From assembly GCF_029714425.1 (NCBI RefSeq), contig NZ_CP121668.1:6593501-6657500 (forward strand): a DNA stretch of 64,000 nt, given 5' to 3'. Below are positions 27,284 through 37,800 of this stretch, one piece after another (positions within the stretch are counted from its first letter, which is position 1; each line of letters starts with the position of its first letter). The notes beneath the pieces were generated by a model that made no database searches, was not told where the DNA came from, and saw nothing but the letters and a program-made list of their open reading frames with translations. Source of the stretch: Bradyrhizobium sp. CB2312. Lineage in GTDB: Bacteria > Pseudomonadota > Alphaproteobacteria > Rhizobiales > Xanthobacteraceae. The position numbers and the translations under genes were made by a program.

Positions 27284-28270
27284 ATGAAACTGACACTGGG
27301 GTACTTCACGTGTTCCTTTGCGCTGCCGCTGCTGATGGCGGCCGCGTTCACGACTGGGGCGCGCGCCGATGGCGAGACCATTGCCGTCTTCACCAAGAAC
27401 CAGACCAACCCGTTCTTCCAGACGGTACGCGTCGGCGCCGACAACATGGCGAAGTCGCTGAACGCGAAAACGCTGCAATACATCCCGACCAAGCCCGACT
27501 CGATCCCCGAGCAGCTCAGCCAGATCGAGGACGTCGTGGTGAAGAAGCCGAGCGCGATCGTGTTCACGCCGGTCGACTACAAGGCGATGGTGCCCGGCGT
27601 CGAGAAGATCAATGAAGCAAAAATCCCGGTCGTCAACATCACCGACCGCTCGGCGGGCGGCAAGTTCCTGTCCTTCGTCGGCGCCGACGATTACAGCCTT
27701 GGGCTCGAGACCGCACGCTTCCTGCTGAAGACGCTGGGCGGCAAGGGCAACATCGTCATCATCGAGGGCGTCAAGGGCTCGCTGACCAATGTCGACCGCG
27801 TCCGCGGCTTCAACGACGCGCTGAAGGAGGCCCCAGGCGCCAAGCTCCTGGCCTCGCAGCCCGGCAATTACCAGCGGCTCCAGGCGCTCCAGGTGATGGA
27901 GAATCTGATGCAGTCGAATTCGCAGATCGACGGCGTGCTGGCGGCCAACGACGCCATGGCGGTCGGCGCGATCGAGGCGCTCGACGGTGCCAATCGCAAG
28001 GCGCAGGTGATCGGCATCAACGGCACCAAGGAGGCGATCGACGCGATCAAGTCCGGCAAGCTGCTTGCCAGCGGCGACTACAACGGCTTTGCCCAAGGCT
28101 GCCTCGGCACCATGATGGCGGTGCGCTCGCTGCGCGGGCAGCCGGTCATCAGCGAGATCGTGCTGAAGCCGACCGTGATCACCAAGGACAACTACCAGCC
28201 ATTCGACCTGCCGCTGGAGCAGCGCACCTGCCCGACCTTCGAGGACGCCGGCAAGCTCGGCGCCAAGTAG
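27284..28270 (+). CDS. ribose-type ABC importer substrate-binding protein
   Basis: A 328-residue periplasmic binding protein with a Sec signal (hydrophobic YFTCSFALPLLMAAAFTTG, cleavage after ARA). The mature start ETIAVFTKNQTNPFF, IVFTPVDYKAMVPGVEKI and VLAANDAMAVGAIEALDG follow the RbsB pattern. The ATG at 27284 has GGAGG 4 nt upstream; a second in-frame ATG at 27266 is less well placed. A stable hairpin lies just downstream (28292-28314), as often found after highly expressed binding-protein genes. The ligand is unknown. Confidence 0.9.
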   Translation: MKLTLGYFTCSFALPLLMAAAFTTGARADGETIAVFTKNQTNPFFQTVRVGADNMAKSLNAKTLQYIPTKPDSIPEQLSQIEDVVVKKPSAIVFTPVDYKAMVPGVEKINEAKIPVVNITDRSAGGKFLSFVGADDYSLGLETARFLLKTLGGKGNIVIIEGVKGSLTNVDRVRGFNDALKEAPGAKLLASQPGNYQRLQALQVMENLMQSNSQIDGVLAANDAMAVGAIEALDGANRKAQVIGINGTKEAIDAIKSGKLLASGDYNGFAQGCLGTMMAVRSLRGQPVISEIVLKPTVITKDNYQPFDLPLEQRTCPTFEDAGKLGAK

Positions 28271-28291
28271 ACAACCAATCACCGCAAATAT

Positions 28292-28314
28292 GGACGGCCT
28301 CCTCGCGGCCGTCC
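28292..28314 (+). terminator. hairpin after binding-protein gene
   Basis: GGACGGCC (28292-28299) pairs perfectly with GGCCGTCC (28307-28314) around a 7-nt loop. It lies between the binding-protein stop and the YCII-family gene 18 bp downstream. Without a T-tract it more likely protects the upstream message or partially terminates. Confidence 0.5.
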
Positions 28315-28332
28315 TGAGAACACGGAGACACC

Positions 28333-28616
28333 ATGCTGTTCGCCATTCACGCCGTCGACCGCGCCGCCGCGCTGCCGACCCGGCTCGCCAATTACGACGC
28401 GCACAAGGCCTTTCTGAGCGACACCTCGCGCTTCGGCGTCAAGATCGTGATGTCGGGACCGCTGGTGTCCGACGATGGCCAGACCATGATCGGCAGCCTG
28501 TTCCTGATCGAGGCACCGGGCCGCAGCGAGGTCGAAGCCTTCAACCGTGCCGATCCCTTTGCTGCGGCCGGCATCTGGGAAAAGGTCACGATCACCGGCT
28601 TCCTGCGCCGGCAGGG

Positions 28617-28620
<4 letters not shown>
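28333..28620 (+). CDS. YCII-related small protein
   Basis: A 95-residue protein of the YCII/dimeric alpha-beta barrel type: LFAIHAVDRAAALPTRLANYDAHKAFL with the conserved His-Asp arrangement, MSGPLVSDDGQTMIGSLFLIEA and FNRADPFAAAGIW. One relative, TftG, dechlorinates 5-chlorohydroxyquinol immediately before hydroxyquinol cleavage, which is interesting because this operon also encodes a hydroxyquinol dioxygenase. A dehalogenase or isomerase role is possible but unproven. Its TAA stop overlaps, on the opposite strand, the TAG of the peptide-transporter ATPase. Confidence 0.75.
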
Positions 28621-30589
<1,969 letters not shown>

Positions 30590-30603
30590 CGCGGTCAGCC
30601 CAT

Positions 30604-31527
30604 CTAGAGACGCTTGGCCATGCGCGGATCGAGCGCATCGCGAAGGCCGTCGCCGAGCAAATTCACCGCGAGCACGGTGACCGACAGGAAGGCCGCCGGG
30701 AAGAACACGATGTAAGGCTTGACCTGCCACAGCGCGCGACCTTCCGCCATGATGTTGCCCCAGGACGGAATGGTGGGCGGCGTGCCCGCGCCGATGAAGG
30801 ACAGGATCGCCTCGGTGATCATGGCGCTGGCGCAGATGTAGGTCGCCTGCACCAGCATCGGCGCAACCGTGTTGGGCAGGATGTGGCGCAGGATGATCAT
30901 CGGCGTGCGCGTGCCGCAGGCGACCGCGGCGTCGACATAGGGCTGCTCGCGCAGCGACAGCACCACACTACGGACAAGACGAGAAACTCGCGGGATCTCG
31001 GCGATGGTAATCGCGAGGATGACGTTGCCGACGCTGCCGCGCGTCAGCGCCATCAGCGCAATCGCGAGCAGGATCGGCGGGATCGACATCAACCCATCCA
31101 TGAAGCGCATCAAGATGCCGTCGGCCCAGCGGATGAAACCCGAGACCATACCGATGGCAAGACCTGCCGCCGATGCGAAGATCGCGACCGACAGGCCGAC
31201 CGTGAGCGAGACCCGCGCGCCGAACAGCACGCGCGAATAGATGTCGCGGCCGAGCACATCGGTGCCGAACCAGAAATCGGCCGAAGGCGCCCGCGTGCGC
31301 TTGGCCGGCGCAAGCGCGGTCGGGTCGACCGTCCCGAGATACGGCGCGAACACCGCGATCAGTACGAGCATCAAGAGCAGCGCGCCGCCGATGGCAACGG
31401 TGGGATGGCCGCGCAACAGGCCGATGAAACCGCGCCGGATCGTGACCGGCCGCAGGATCTCAGGCAGTTGCGGCGCGAGGACGAGGCCGGGTGGAAGCGA
31501 TTGCGGACTGACGGTGGTGTCGGTCAA
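30604..31527 (-). CDS. dipeptide/oligopeptide ABC permease (DppC type)
   Basis: A 307-residue inner-membrane permease with an N-terminal TM, a periplasmic loop containing the DppC-type [20 protein letters not shown] sequence, and the binding-protein-dependent transport motif region [24 protein letters not shown]. About six hydrophobic segments. It overlaps the DppB-type gene by 4 bp and is followed by the ATPases. It forms the channel with the DppB-type subunit. Confidence 0.92.
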   Translation of the reverse strand: MTDTTVSPQSLPPGLVLAPQLPEILRPVTIRRGFIGLLRGHPTVAIGGALLLMLVLIAVFAPYLGTVDPTALAPAKRTRAPSADFWFGTDVLGRDIYSRVLFGARVSLTVGLSVAIFASAAGLAIGMVSGFIRWADGILMRFMDGLMSIPPILLAIALMALTRGSVGNVILAITIAEIPRVSRLVRSVVLSLREQPYVDAAVACGTRTPMIILRHILPNTVAPMLVQATYICASAMITEAILSFIGAGTPPTIPSWGNIMAEGRALWQVKPYIVFFPAAFLSVTVLAVNLLGDGLRDALDPRMAKRL

Positions 31528-32465
31528 TAGCGGATCCTCGGGTCAACGAGCGTATAAATGACGTCGATCATCAGGTTGACGAGGACGTAGACGAAGCTGA
31601 ACAGCAGCACGATGCCCTGGATCACCGGATAGTCGCGGCGCAGGATCGCGTCGATCGTGAGGCGGCCGAGGCCGGGAATCGCGAACACGCTTTCGGTGAC
31701 CACCGCGCCGCCGATCAGCAGCGCGATGCCGATTCCGATCACGGTCACGATCGGCACCGCCGCGTTCTTCAGCGCGTGAATGAACAGGATGCCGCCCTGC
31801 CCGAGGCCCTTCGCCTTGGCGGTGCGGATATAGTCCTGCTGCAACACTTCGAGCATGGCGGCGCGGGTGATGCGCGCGACCAGCGCGATGTAGACGCAGC
31901 CGAGCGCGACCGCCGGCAGGATCAGGTTCTCCAGCCAGGGCCAGAAGCCCTGGTTGAGCGGCGTGTAGCCCTGTACCGGAAGCCATTCCAGTTCGAGCGC
32001 GAAGATGTAGGCGAGCATGTAGCCGACCACGAACACCGGCAGCGAGAAGCCGAACACGGCAAAGCCCATGATCGCGCGGTCGATCAGGCTGCCGGCTTTC
32101 CACGCCGCCACCACGCCGAGCGGCACAGCGACCACGATGGTGAGCAGCAGCGTGACGATCATCAGCGACAGCGTCGGTCCGAGACGCTGCCCGATCATCG
32201 CCGAGACCGGCAGATTGGTGAAGATCGAGGTGCCGAGATCGCCGTGCAGAATGCGCCAGACCCAGCTTCCGAACTGGATCAGGAACGGACGGTCGAGGCC
32301 GAGGCTCTGGCGGATGCGCTCCACATCCTCCGGGCTCGCCTGGTCGCCCGCGATCACCACGGCGGGATCACCCGGCGCGATGTAAAGCAGGCTGAACACG
32401 AACAGCGCGACGATCGCCATCACCGGCAAGGTCGCGACGATGCGACGGAGGATGTAGGAGAGCAT
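31524..32465 (-). CDS. dipeptide/oligopeptide ABC permease (DppB type)
   Basis: A 313-residue permease with the DppB start (SYILRRIVATLPVMAIVALFVFSLLYIAPGDPA), about six membrane segments and the EAA-like loop ITRAAMLEVLQQDYIRTAKAKG. The ending [14 protein letters not shown] is typical. It lies 17 bp after the binding-protein gene and overlaps the next permease, so the order is A-B-C-D-F as in canonical dpp operons. Confidence 0.92.
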   Translation of the reverse strand: MLSYILRRIVATLPVMAIVALFVFSLLYIAPGDPAVVIAGDQASPEDVERIRQSLGLDRPFLIQFGSWVWRILHGDLGTSIFTNLPVSAMIGQRLGPTLSLMIVTLLLTIVVAVPLGVVAAWKAGSLIDRAIMGFAVFGFSLPVFVVGYMLAYIFALELEWLPVQGYTPLNQGFWPWLENLILPAVALGCVYIALVARITRAAMLEVLQQDYIRTAKAKGLGQGGILFIHALKNAAVPIVTVIGIGIALLIGGAVVTESVFAIPGLGRLTIDAILRRDYPVIQGIVLLFSFVYVLVNLMIDVIYTLVDPRIRY

Positions 32466-32482
32466 CTGGCCTCAGCGCGCGA

Positions 32483-34084
32483 TCATGCGGACTTCGACAC
32501 ACCCCAGAAGAACGGCAGCGGCCCCTTGGTGATGCCGGAGACGTTCTTGCGCCAGGCCGTGTAGGTCAGGAAGAAGCCGGTTGGCGCGTAGACGACATCC
32601 TCGAGCGCCGCCTTGTTGACCTGCCCGATCGCGGCCTTCTCCTCCTCGAGATTCTTGGCGTCGAACCAGGCCGTGATCTCCTTCTCGGTATTCGGGCTGT
32701 TGGGCCAGCCGAACCAGGCCTTTTCGCCATTGGCGCGGATGGCGGTGTAGGCGGCCGGATTGATGCAATCGGCGCCGGCATGCCAGCTGTGGAACATGTT
32801 CCAGCCGCCTTGCCCCGGCGGCGTCTTCGCCGCACGGCGCGAGCCGACCGTGCCCCAGTCGGTCGCGACGAAATCGACATTCATGCCGAGCTTCTTGAGC
32901 AGGTCGGCCGTGACGTCTCCTTGCGCCTTCGTAATCGGCTGGTCCTGCGCCACGAGGCAGGTCACCGGCTGGCCGGAATAGCCGCTCTCGGCGAGCAGCT
33001 TCTTGGCGGCGTCGAAATCGCGCTTGCCCTTGAGGATCTCGCCGCCTAGCTCGCTGTAGAGCGGCGTGTCAGGCGTGAAGAAGCCAGGCAGCGTCTTCCA
33101 TAGCGCGGTGTCGTCGCCGACGATGGCGCGCATGTAGTCTTCCTGGCTCAGCGCCATCAGCACCGCCCGCCGCGCCCGCACGTCGTTGAACGGCGCGAAC
33201 AGATGGTTCATCCGGAACGAGCCGATATTGCCGAGGGGATCGCCGATATCGACGCTGATGTTCTTGTTTTTCTTCAACACCGGGACGAGGTCGGAGATCG
33301 GGTTCTCCCACCAGTCCACTTCGCCGTTCTGCAAGGCGGCGGCAGCGGTGGCCGGATCCGGCATCACCAGCCACTCGACGCGATCGACCAAAATGTTCTT
33401 GCCGCCGGCGAGCCAGGACGCCTTCTCCTGCCTCGGCACGTAATCGGTGAACTTCTCAAACACCGACTTGGCGCCGGGCACCCATTCGCTCTTGGCGAAT
33501 TTCATCGGCCCGGAGCCGACATATTCGGTGATCTGCTTGAACGGATCGGTCTTGGCGATGCGCTCGGGCATGATGAAGGAGCACGGCGCATTGTTCTTGG
33601 CGAGCGCGTAGAGCATTTTCGGGAAGGGCTGCTTCAAGACCCATTTGAAGGTGCGGTCGTCGACGGCGGTCAGTTCCTGCTGGGTCGCGATGATCATCAG
33701 GCCCATCGGATCGCGCGCGGCCCAGCGCGCCAGGCTCGCGACGACGTCCTTGGCCAGCACCGGCTCGCCGTCGTGGAACTTGAGACCCGGGCGCAGCTTG
33801 AAGGTCCAGGTCTTGCCGTCGTCGGTGGTCTCCTCGGACTCGATCATCTGGCGCTGCGGCTGAAGCTGTGCATCGACGCCGTAGAGCGTGTCCCAGACCA
33901 GCGCGGCGGCATTGCGCACGACATATTGCGTACCCCAGATCGGGTCGAAATTGGCGAGATTGGCCTGGGGCACGAAGCGCAGGGTGCGCGCCGCGGCGCC
34001 CTGGGCGATGGCCGGGGCCGACAAGCCCGTCAATGCCAGACCGCCTGCGCCAGCCAGTCCCTTCAATACGGTCCTGCGATCCAT
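32483..34084 (-). CDS. peptide-type ABC transporter substrate-binding protein, Tat signal
   Basis: A 533-residue periplasmic binding protein of family 5 (DppA/OppA-like). The N-terminus MDRRTVLKGLAGAGGLALTG carries a twin-arginine-type motif before the hydrophobic stretch, indicating possible Tat export. LEPxNxFDP-like ANLANFDPIWG and the long TWTFKLRPGLKFHDGEPVLAKDV segment are diagnostic of the family. The ATG at 34084 is preceded by GGAGG; the longer frame to 34135 lacks support. It defines the substrate of the first importer. Its neighbourhood of hydantoin/amino-acid genes suggests a modified amino acid or peptide. Confidence 0.9.
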   Translation of the reverse strand: MDRRTVLKGLAGAGGLALTGLSAPAIAQGAAARTLRFVPQANLANFDPIWGTQYVVRNAAALVWDTLYGVDAQLQPQRQMIESEETTDDGKTWTFKLRPGLKFHDGEPVLAKDVVASLARWAARDPMGLMIIATQQELTAVDDRTFKWVLKQPFPKMLYALAKNNAPCSFIMPERIAKTDPFKQITEYVGSGPMKFAKSEWVPGAKSVFEKFTDYVPRQEKASWLAGGKNILVDRVEWLVMPDPATAAAALQNGEVDWWENPISDLVPVLKKNKNISVDIGDPLGNIGSFRMNHLFAPFNDVRARRAVLMALSQEDYMRAIVGDDTALWKTLPGFFTPDTPLYSELGGEILKGKRDFDAAKKLLAESGYSGQPVTCLVAQDQPITKAQGDVTADLLKKLGMNVDFVATDWGTVGSRRAAKTPPGQGGWNMFHSWHAGADCINPAAYTAIRANGEKAWFGWPNSPNTEKEITAWFDAKNLEEEKAAIGQVNKAALEDVVYAPTGFFLTYTAWRKNVSGITKGPLPFFWGVSKSA

Positions 34085-34147
34085 GAAGTCCTCCCGATAA
34101 TGCCGTGATGCCAGCTTTTCATTGGCCAAGGGCAAGTCAAACCGAGC

Positions 34148-34165
34148 CCATTTGCAAGCAAATGG
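34148..34165. promoter_or_regulatory. 18-bp palindrome upstream of the first peptide-importer operon
   Basis: CCATTTGC-AA-GCAAATGG: perfect 8-bp arms with a 2-bp centre, located 63 bp upstream of the binding-protein start codon, between two importer operons on the minus strand. It is a good candidate operator for a dimeric regulator. The protein is unknown. Confidence 0.45.
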
Positions 34166-34225
34166 TATGCCACTAAATGCCCCTTCGCCAGCAGGATCTC
34201 ACCGCCATTTGGGACGGTCCGAGCC

Positions 34226-35896
34226 TCAAAGGGCGGCCGCCAGCACCTTGCCGGTCTCGATATGCGGGATCGCCTCGACCAACTTGCGAGTGTAGTCCGT
34301 CTTTGGATTATCGAACAGCGCCCGGCTCTCGCCTTGCTCGACGATGCCGCCATTGCGCAGCACGATGGTGCGGTCGCACAGCATGCGCACCACGTTGAGA
34401 TCGTGGCTGACGAACAGCAGCGCGATGTCGTTCTCGCGCCTGAGGCGATCGAGCAGTTGCAGCACCACCGCCTGCACCGAGACGTCGAGCGCGGCGGTCG
34501 GCTCGTCCAGCACCAGGAGACGCGGCCGGCAGGCGATGGCGCGCGCGATCCCGACACGCGCCTTCTGGCCGCCTGAGAGCTGGTGCGGAAAGCGCGGCAA
34601 GAGATCGAGCGGCAATCCGACCCGCACCGCACATTCCTCCACCCGCTTGCGCAGCGCATCGCCGGCGCGCATGCCATCGAGCCGCATCAGGGGATGGGCG
34701 ATGCAGTCGAACGCCGTGAAACGCGGGTTAAGGCTCTCGTTCGGGTCCTGGAACACCATCTGGATGTCTTTGCGCAAGGAAGAACGGTGGAAGTCGCGCG
34801 AGGCGACGTGGCCGATCGACTGCCCGTCGAACACGATGTCGCCTTCGCTCGGATCGATCAGCCGGCAAATCATCCGCGATGTCGTGCTCTTGCCGGAGCC
34901 GGACTCGCCGACGAGCCCGACGCTCTCGCCGCCGGCCATCGTCATCGAGAAGTCGGCGACCGCGGCGGAGCCCTGGTCGAACCGTTTTGCAAGTTTCCGT
35001 ACATCGAGCAGCGGCGGCGTCCCGTGCGGCAACTCCGGTCTGGGCTTGCTGACGACGGAAGCGTACTGCTCCCGCTCCTCCACCGTCACGAGGTCTTCGA
35101 TCCGGGAGGTCGCGGTTGGCGATGCCGCGACGAGGCGCCTGGTATAGGCATGCTGCGGCGCGGTGAAGAGCGTCTTCGGGCTCGCTTCCTCGACGATGCG
35201 GCCGCGCTCCATCACGGCGATGCGGCGGCAATAGCGCGCCGCAAGGCCAAGATCGTGCGTGATCAAGATCGTAGCCATGCCGCGCGCGGCGGCGATGTCT
35301 GCGAGCAGGTCCATCACCACCTTCTGGGTGGTGACGTCGAGGCCCGTGGTCGGCTCGTCCGCGATCAGGAGCGCGGGATTGCAGGAGATCGCGATGGCGA
35401 TCATCACGCGCTGGCACATGCCGCCCGAGAGCTCGTGCGGATAGGCGTTCATCCGCTTTTCGGGATCGCGGATCTGGACCGCGCGCAGCAACTCCAGCGC
35501 CTCGGCGCGCGCGGCGTCCTTCGAGATCCGTTTGTGGGTGAGGATCGCATCCGCGATCTGCAGGCCGATCGCGCGGATGGGATTGAGCGCCGCCCGCGGA
35601 TTCTGGAAGATCATCGACATCGCCGCGCCCTGGAGCTGACGGAGATCATCGCCCCTGAGCTTGGTGACGTCCTGCCCGCGAAACAGGATCTTGCCGCCGG
35701 TGACGCGACCTGCGGCGTCGAGCAGCCGCGTGGTTGCGAAGCCCGTCACCGATTTGCCTGAGCCGCTCTCGCCGACGAGGCCGAGCATCTCGCCCTTTTC
35801 GACCATCAGCGAGACACCGCGCACGGCCTCGACCATGCCGCGCCGGGTCGAGAACGTGACGTGGAGATCCTCGATCCTGAGCAGCTCTTCGCTCAT
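34226..35896 (-). CDS. fused DppD-DppF dipeptide ABC ATPase
   Basis: A 556-residue protein with two complete ATPase domains: the first with GESGSGKSV, LSGGMCQRVMIA and IADEPTTGLDVT, the second with GESGSGKST, LSGGQKARVGIA and LDEPTAALDVS. Such fusions (YejF/GsiA-like) replace separate D and F subunits. The ATG at 35896 overlaps the permease stop by 4 bp, which supports it against the longer frame reaching 36049. It contrasts with the neighbouring importer, which keeps D and F as separate genes, so the two importers are not a simple recent duplication. Confidence 0.92.
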   Translation of the reverse strand: MSEELLRIEDLHVTFSTRRGMVEAVRGVSLMVEKGEMLGLVGESGSGKSVTGFATTRLLDAAGRVTGGKILFRGQDVTKLRGDDLRQLQGAAMSMIFQNPRAALNPIRAIGLQIADAILTHKRISKDAARAEALELLRAVQIRDPEKRMNAYPHELSGGMCQRVMIAIAISCNPALLIADEPTTGLDVTTQKVVMDLLADIAAARGMATILITHDLGLAARYCRRIAVMERGRIVEEASPKTLFTAPQHAYTRRLVAASPTATSRIEDLVTVEEREQYASVVSKPRPELPHGTPPLLDVRKLAKRFDQGSAAVADFSMTMAGGESVGLVGESGSGKSTTSRMICRLIDPSEGDIVFDGQSIGHVASRDFHRSSLRKDIQMVFQDPNESLNPRFTAFDCIAHPLMRLDGMRAGDALRKRVEECAVRVGLPLDLLPRFPHQLSGGQKARVGIARAIACRPRLLVLDEPTAALDVSVQAVVLQLLDRLRRENDIALLFVSHDLNVVRMLCDRTIVLRNGGIVEQGESRALFDNPKTDYTRKLVEAIPHIETGKVLAAAL

Positions 35897-36741
35897 GTGC
35901 GCATCCGGGGATCGAGAATGTCCCGCATCCCGTCGCCGAGGAGATTGAAGCACAGGACGGCCATCATCAGCGCGAGGCCCGGAAAGGCCACCAGCCACCA
36001 ACGCCCGGTCGAAATGAAGCGCGCGCCCTCCGCGACCATGATGCCCCATTCCGGCGTCGGCGGCTTGACGCCGAGGCCGATGAAGGACAGGCCGGCCGCA
36101 TTGAGGATGGCCCAGCCGAGATTGAGCGAGATCTGCACCGCCATCGCCGGCAGGATGTTCGGCAGCAGGAAGCGCAGCACCACCGAGAAATGGCTCTCGC
36201 CACAGGCGCGCGCGGCCTCGACCCAGCCGACATTGCGGCGGACGTTGACCTCGGCACGCGCGAAGCGGATGTAGAAGGGAAGATTGATGATCGCGGTCGC
36301 GATCACGATGTTCTCGACCCGGTTGCCGAGCGCTGCGACCATCGCCATCGCCAGCACGAACAGCGGAAAGGCCATCATCACGTCGACGAAGCGGCCGACG
36401 CTGCGATCGAGCCCGCCGCCGGCATAACCGCAGAACGAGCCGACCACGGCGCCGATCACGAAGGAGATGCCGACCGCGGACACCGCAATGGCCAGATCGA
36501 GCCGCGCGGCGATGATGAGACGGCTGAAGACGTCGCGGCCGAGCTGGTCGGTGCCGGCAAGATGGGCCGCGCTCGGCGGCTGCAAGGCTTCCGAGACATT
36601 GGAGACCACGGGATCATAGGGCACGATCCAGGGACCAAAGATCGCGAGCAGGACGAACAGCAGGACACCGCTCGCGGCAACGGCCGTGAGCGGATTGCCG
36701 CGCAGGATCCAGACCGAATGGCGGAGCGTTGCACTGGTCAT
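35893..36741 (-). CDS. dipeptide ABC permease (DppC type), second importer
   Basis: A 282-residue permease with GTDQLGRDVFSRLIIAARLDLAI in the periplasmic/loop region, about six membrane segments and ARAEVNVRRNVGWVEAARACG in the ATPase-contact loop. The C-terminal LLGDGMRDILDPRMRT is typical for DppC. It overlaps both neighbours by 4 bp, showing tight translational coupling in the second importer operon. Confidence 0.92.
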   Translation of the reverse strand: MTSATLRHSVWILRGNPLTAVAASGVLLFVLLAIFGPWIVPYDPVVSNVSEALQPPSAAHLAGTDQLGRDVFSRLIIAARLDLAIAVSAVGISFVIGAVVGSFCGYAGGGLDRSVGRFVDVMMAFPLFVLAMAMVAALGNRVENIVIATAIINLPFYIRFARAEVNVRRNVGWVEAARACGESHFSVVLRFLLPNILPAMAVQISLNLGWAILNAAGLSFIGLGVKPPTPEWGIMVAEGARFISTGRWWLVAFPGLALMMAVLCFNLLGDGMRDILDPRMRT

Positions 36742-37772
36742 TCGATCGACACCCTGGGATCGGCGATGCCGTAGCAGATGTCGACCACGAGATTGACCAG
36801 CACGAACAGGCTGGCCATCAGCAGCACGAAACCCTGCACCGGCGCGTAGTCAGACGAGAGCAGCGCATCGAGCGCGTAGGACGCAACGCCTGGCCAGGAG
36901 AACACCTTCTCCACGAGCACATTGGCGCCGAGCATGGTCGAGAACACGATGCCTGCGATGGTGATAACCGGCAGGATCGCGTTCCTCAACGCGTAAGTGA
37001 CGACCACCTTGCGCCAGGACAATCCGACCGAGCGCGCGGTGCGCACAAAATCGCTGCCGAGCGACACCAGCATCGAGGCGCGCGTGATCCGCGCCAGCGG
37101 CGCGATCACGAACAGGGCCATGCTCACCGCCGGCAGGATCAATTGCCTGGCGGCCGTCCACCAGCCCTCGAAGTCGCCCACAAGCAGGAAATCGACCATC
37201 AGGAAGCCGGTGCGCTGCGGCGGCAGCGAGGTGAAGACGTCGATCCGCCCCGTGGGATCGGGCGCAAGCCCGAGCAGATAGTAGAAGACATAGATGAGCA
37301 GAAGGCCCGACACGAAGGTCGGCACGCAGACGCCGAGCGCGCAGAACAGCCGCACGCCGTGATCGACCACCGATCCCGGCCGCAGCGCCGCGATGACGCC
37401 GAGCGGCACCGCCGCGATCAGCGCGATCAGCAGCGCGGTGAAGGTGAGCTCCAGCGAGGCCGGCAGCCGCTCGCGCAGATCCTTCAGCACGGGTTGTCCG
37501 GTCATCATGGAGCGGCCGAGATTGCCGTGGCCGATGTCGGAGAGATAGAACACGAGCTGCTCCGGCACCGACTTGTCCAATCCCATCTGCTTGCGGATCT
37601 GCTCGATCTCCTCCTTGCCGGCGTTGGGCCCAGAGGCGAAGAACACCGCGGGGTCGCCGGGCAGGACCCGCATCAGCAAAAAGGTGAAGACCAGCACGCC
37701 GAACAGCGCCGGGAGCGACGACAAGAGCCGCCTGCCCGCTCGCACCATCGTAGTGCCAAAACCCGTCATCAC
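36738..37772 (-). CDS. dipeptide ABC permease (DppB type), second importer
   Basis: A 344-residue permease: VFTFLLMRVLPGDPAVFF near the start, about six membrane helices, ITRASMLVSLGSDFVRTARSVG in the coupling loop, and the terminal VVDICYGIADPRVSIE. It is somewhat longer than DppB because of an extended periplasmic loop around residues 175-205. It lies 28 bp downstream of the binding-protein gene. Confidence 0.92.
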   Translation of the reverse strand: MMTGFGTTMVRAGRRLLSSLPALFGVLVFTFLLMRVLPGDPAVFFASGPNAGKEEIEQIRKQMGLDKSVPEQLVFYLSDIGHGNLGRSMMTGQPVLKDLRERLPASLELTFTALLIALIAAVPLGVIAALRPGSVVDHGVRLFCALGVCVPTFVSGLLLIYVFYYLLGLAPDPTGRIDVFTSLPPQRTGFLMVDFLLVGDFEGWWTAARQLILPAVSMALFVIAPLARITRASMLVSLGSDFVRTARSVGLSWRKVVVTYALRNAILPVITIAGIVFSTMLGANVLVEKVFSWPGVASYALDALLSSDYAPVQGFVLLMASLFVLVNLVVDICYGIADPRVSIE

Positions 37773-37800
37773 CTCTCAAAGCCTCTCTTGGCTGTGCATG

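Noticed and set aside
26231..28270. Apparent 679-residue frame running into the binding protein
   Set aside because: Only the last 328 residues are coding, with a signal peptide and ribosome site at 27284. The rest is out of phase with the permease gene.
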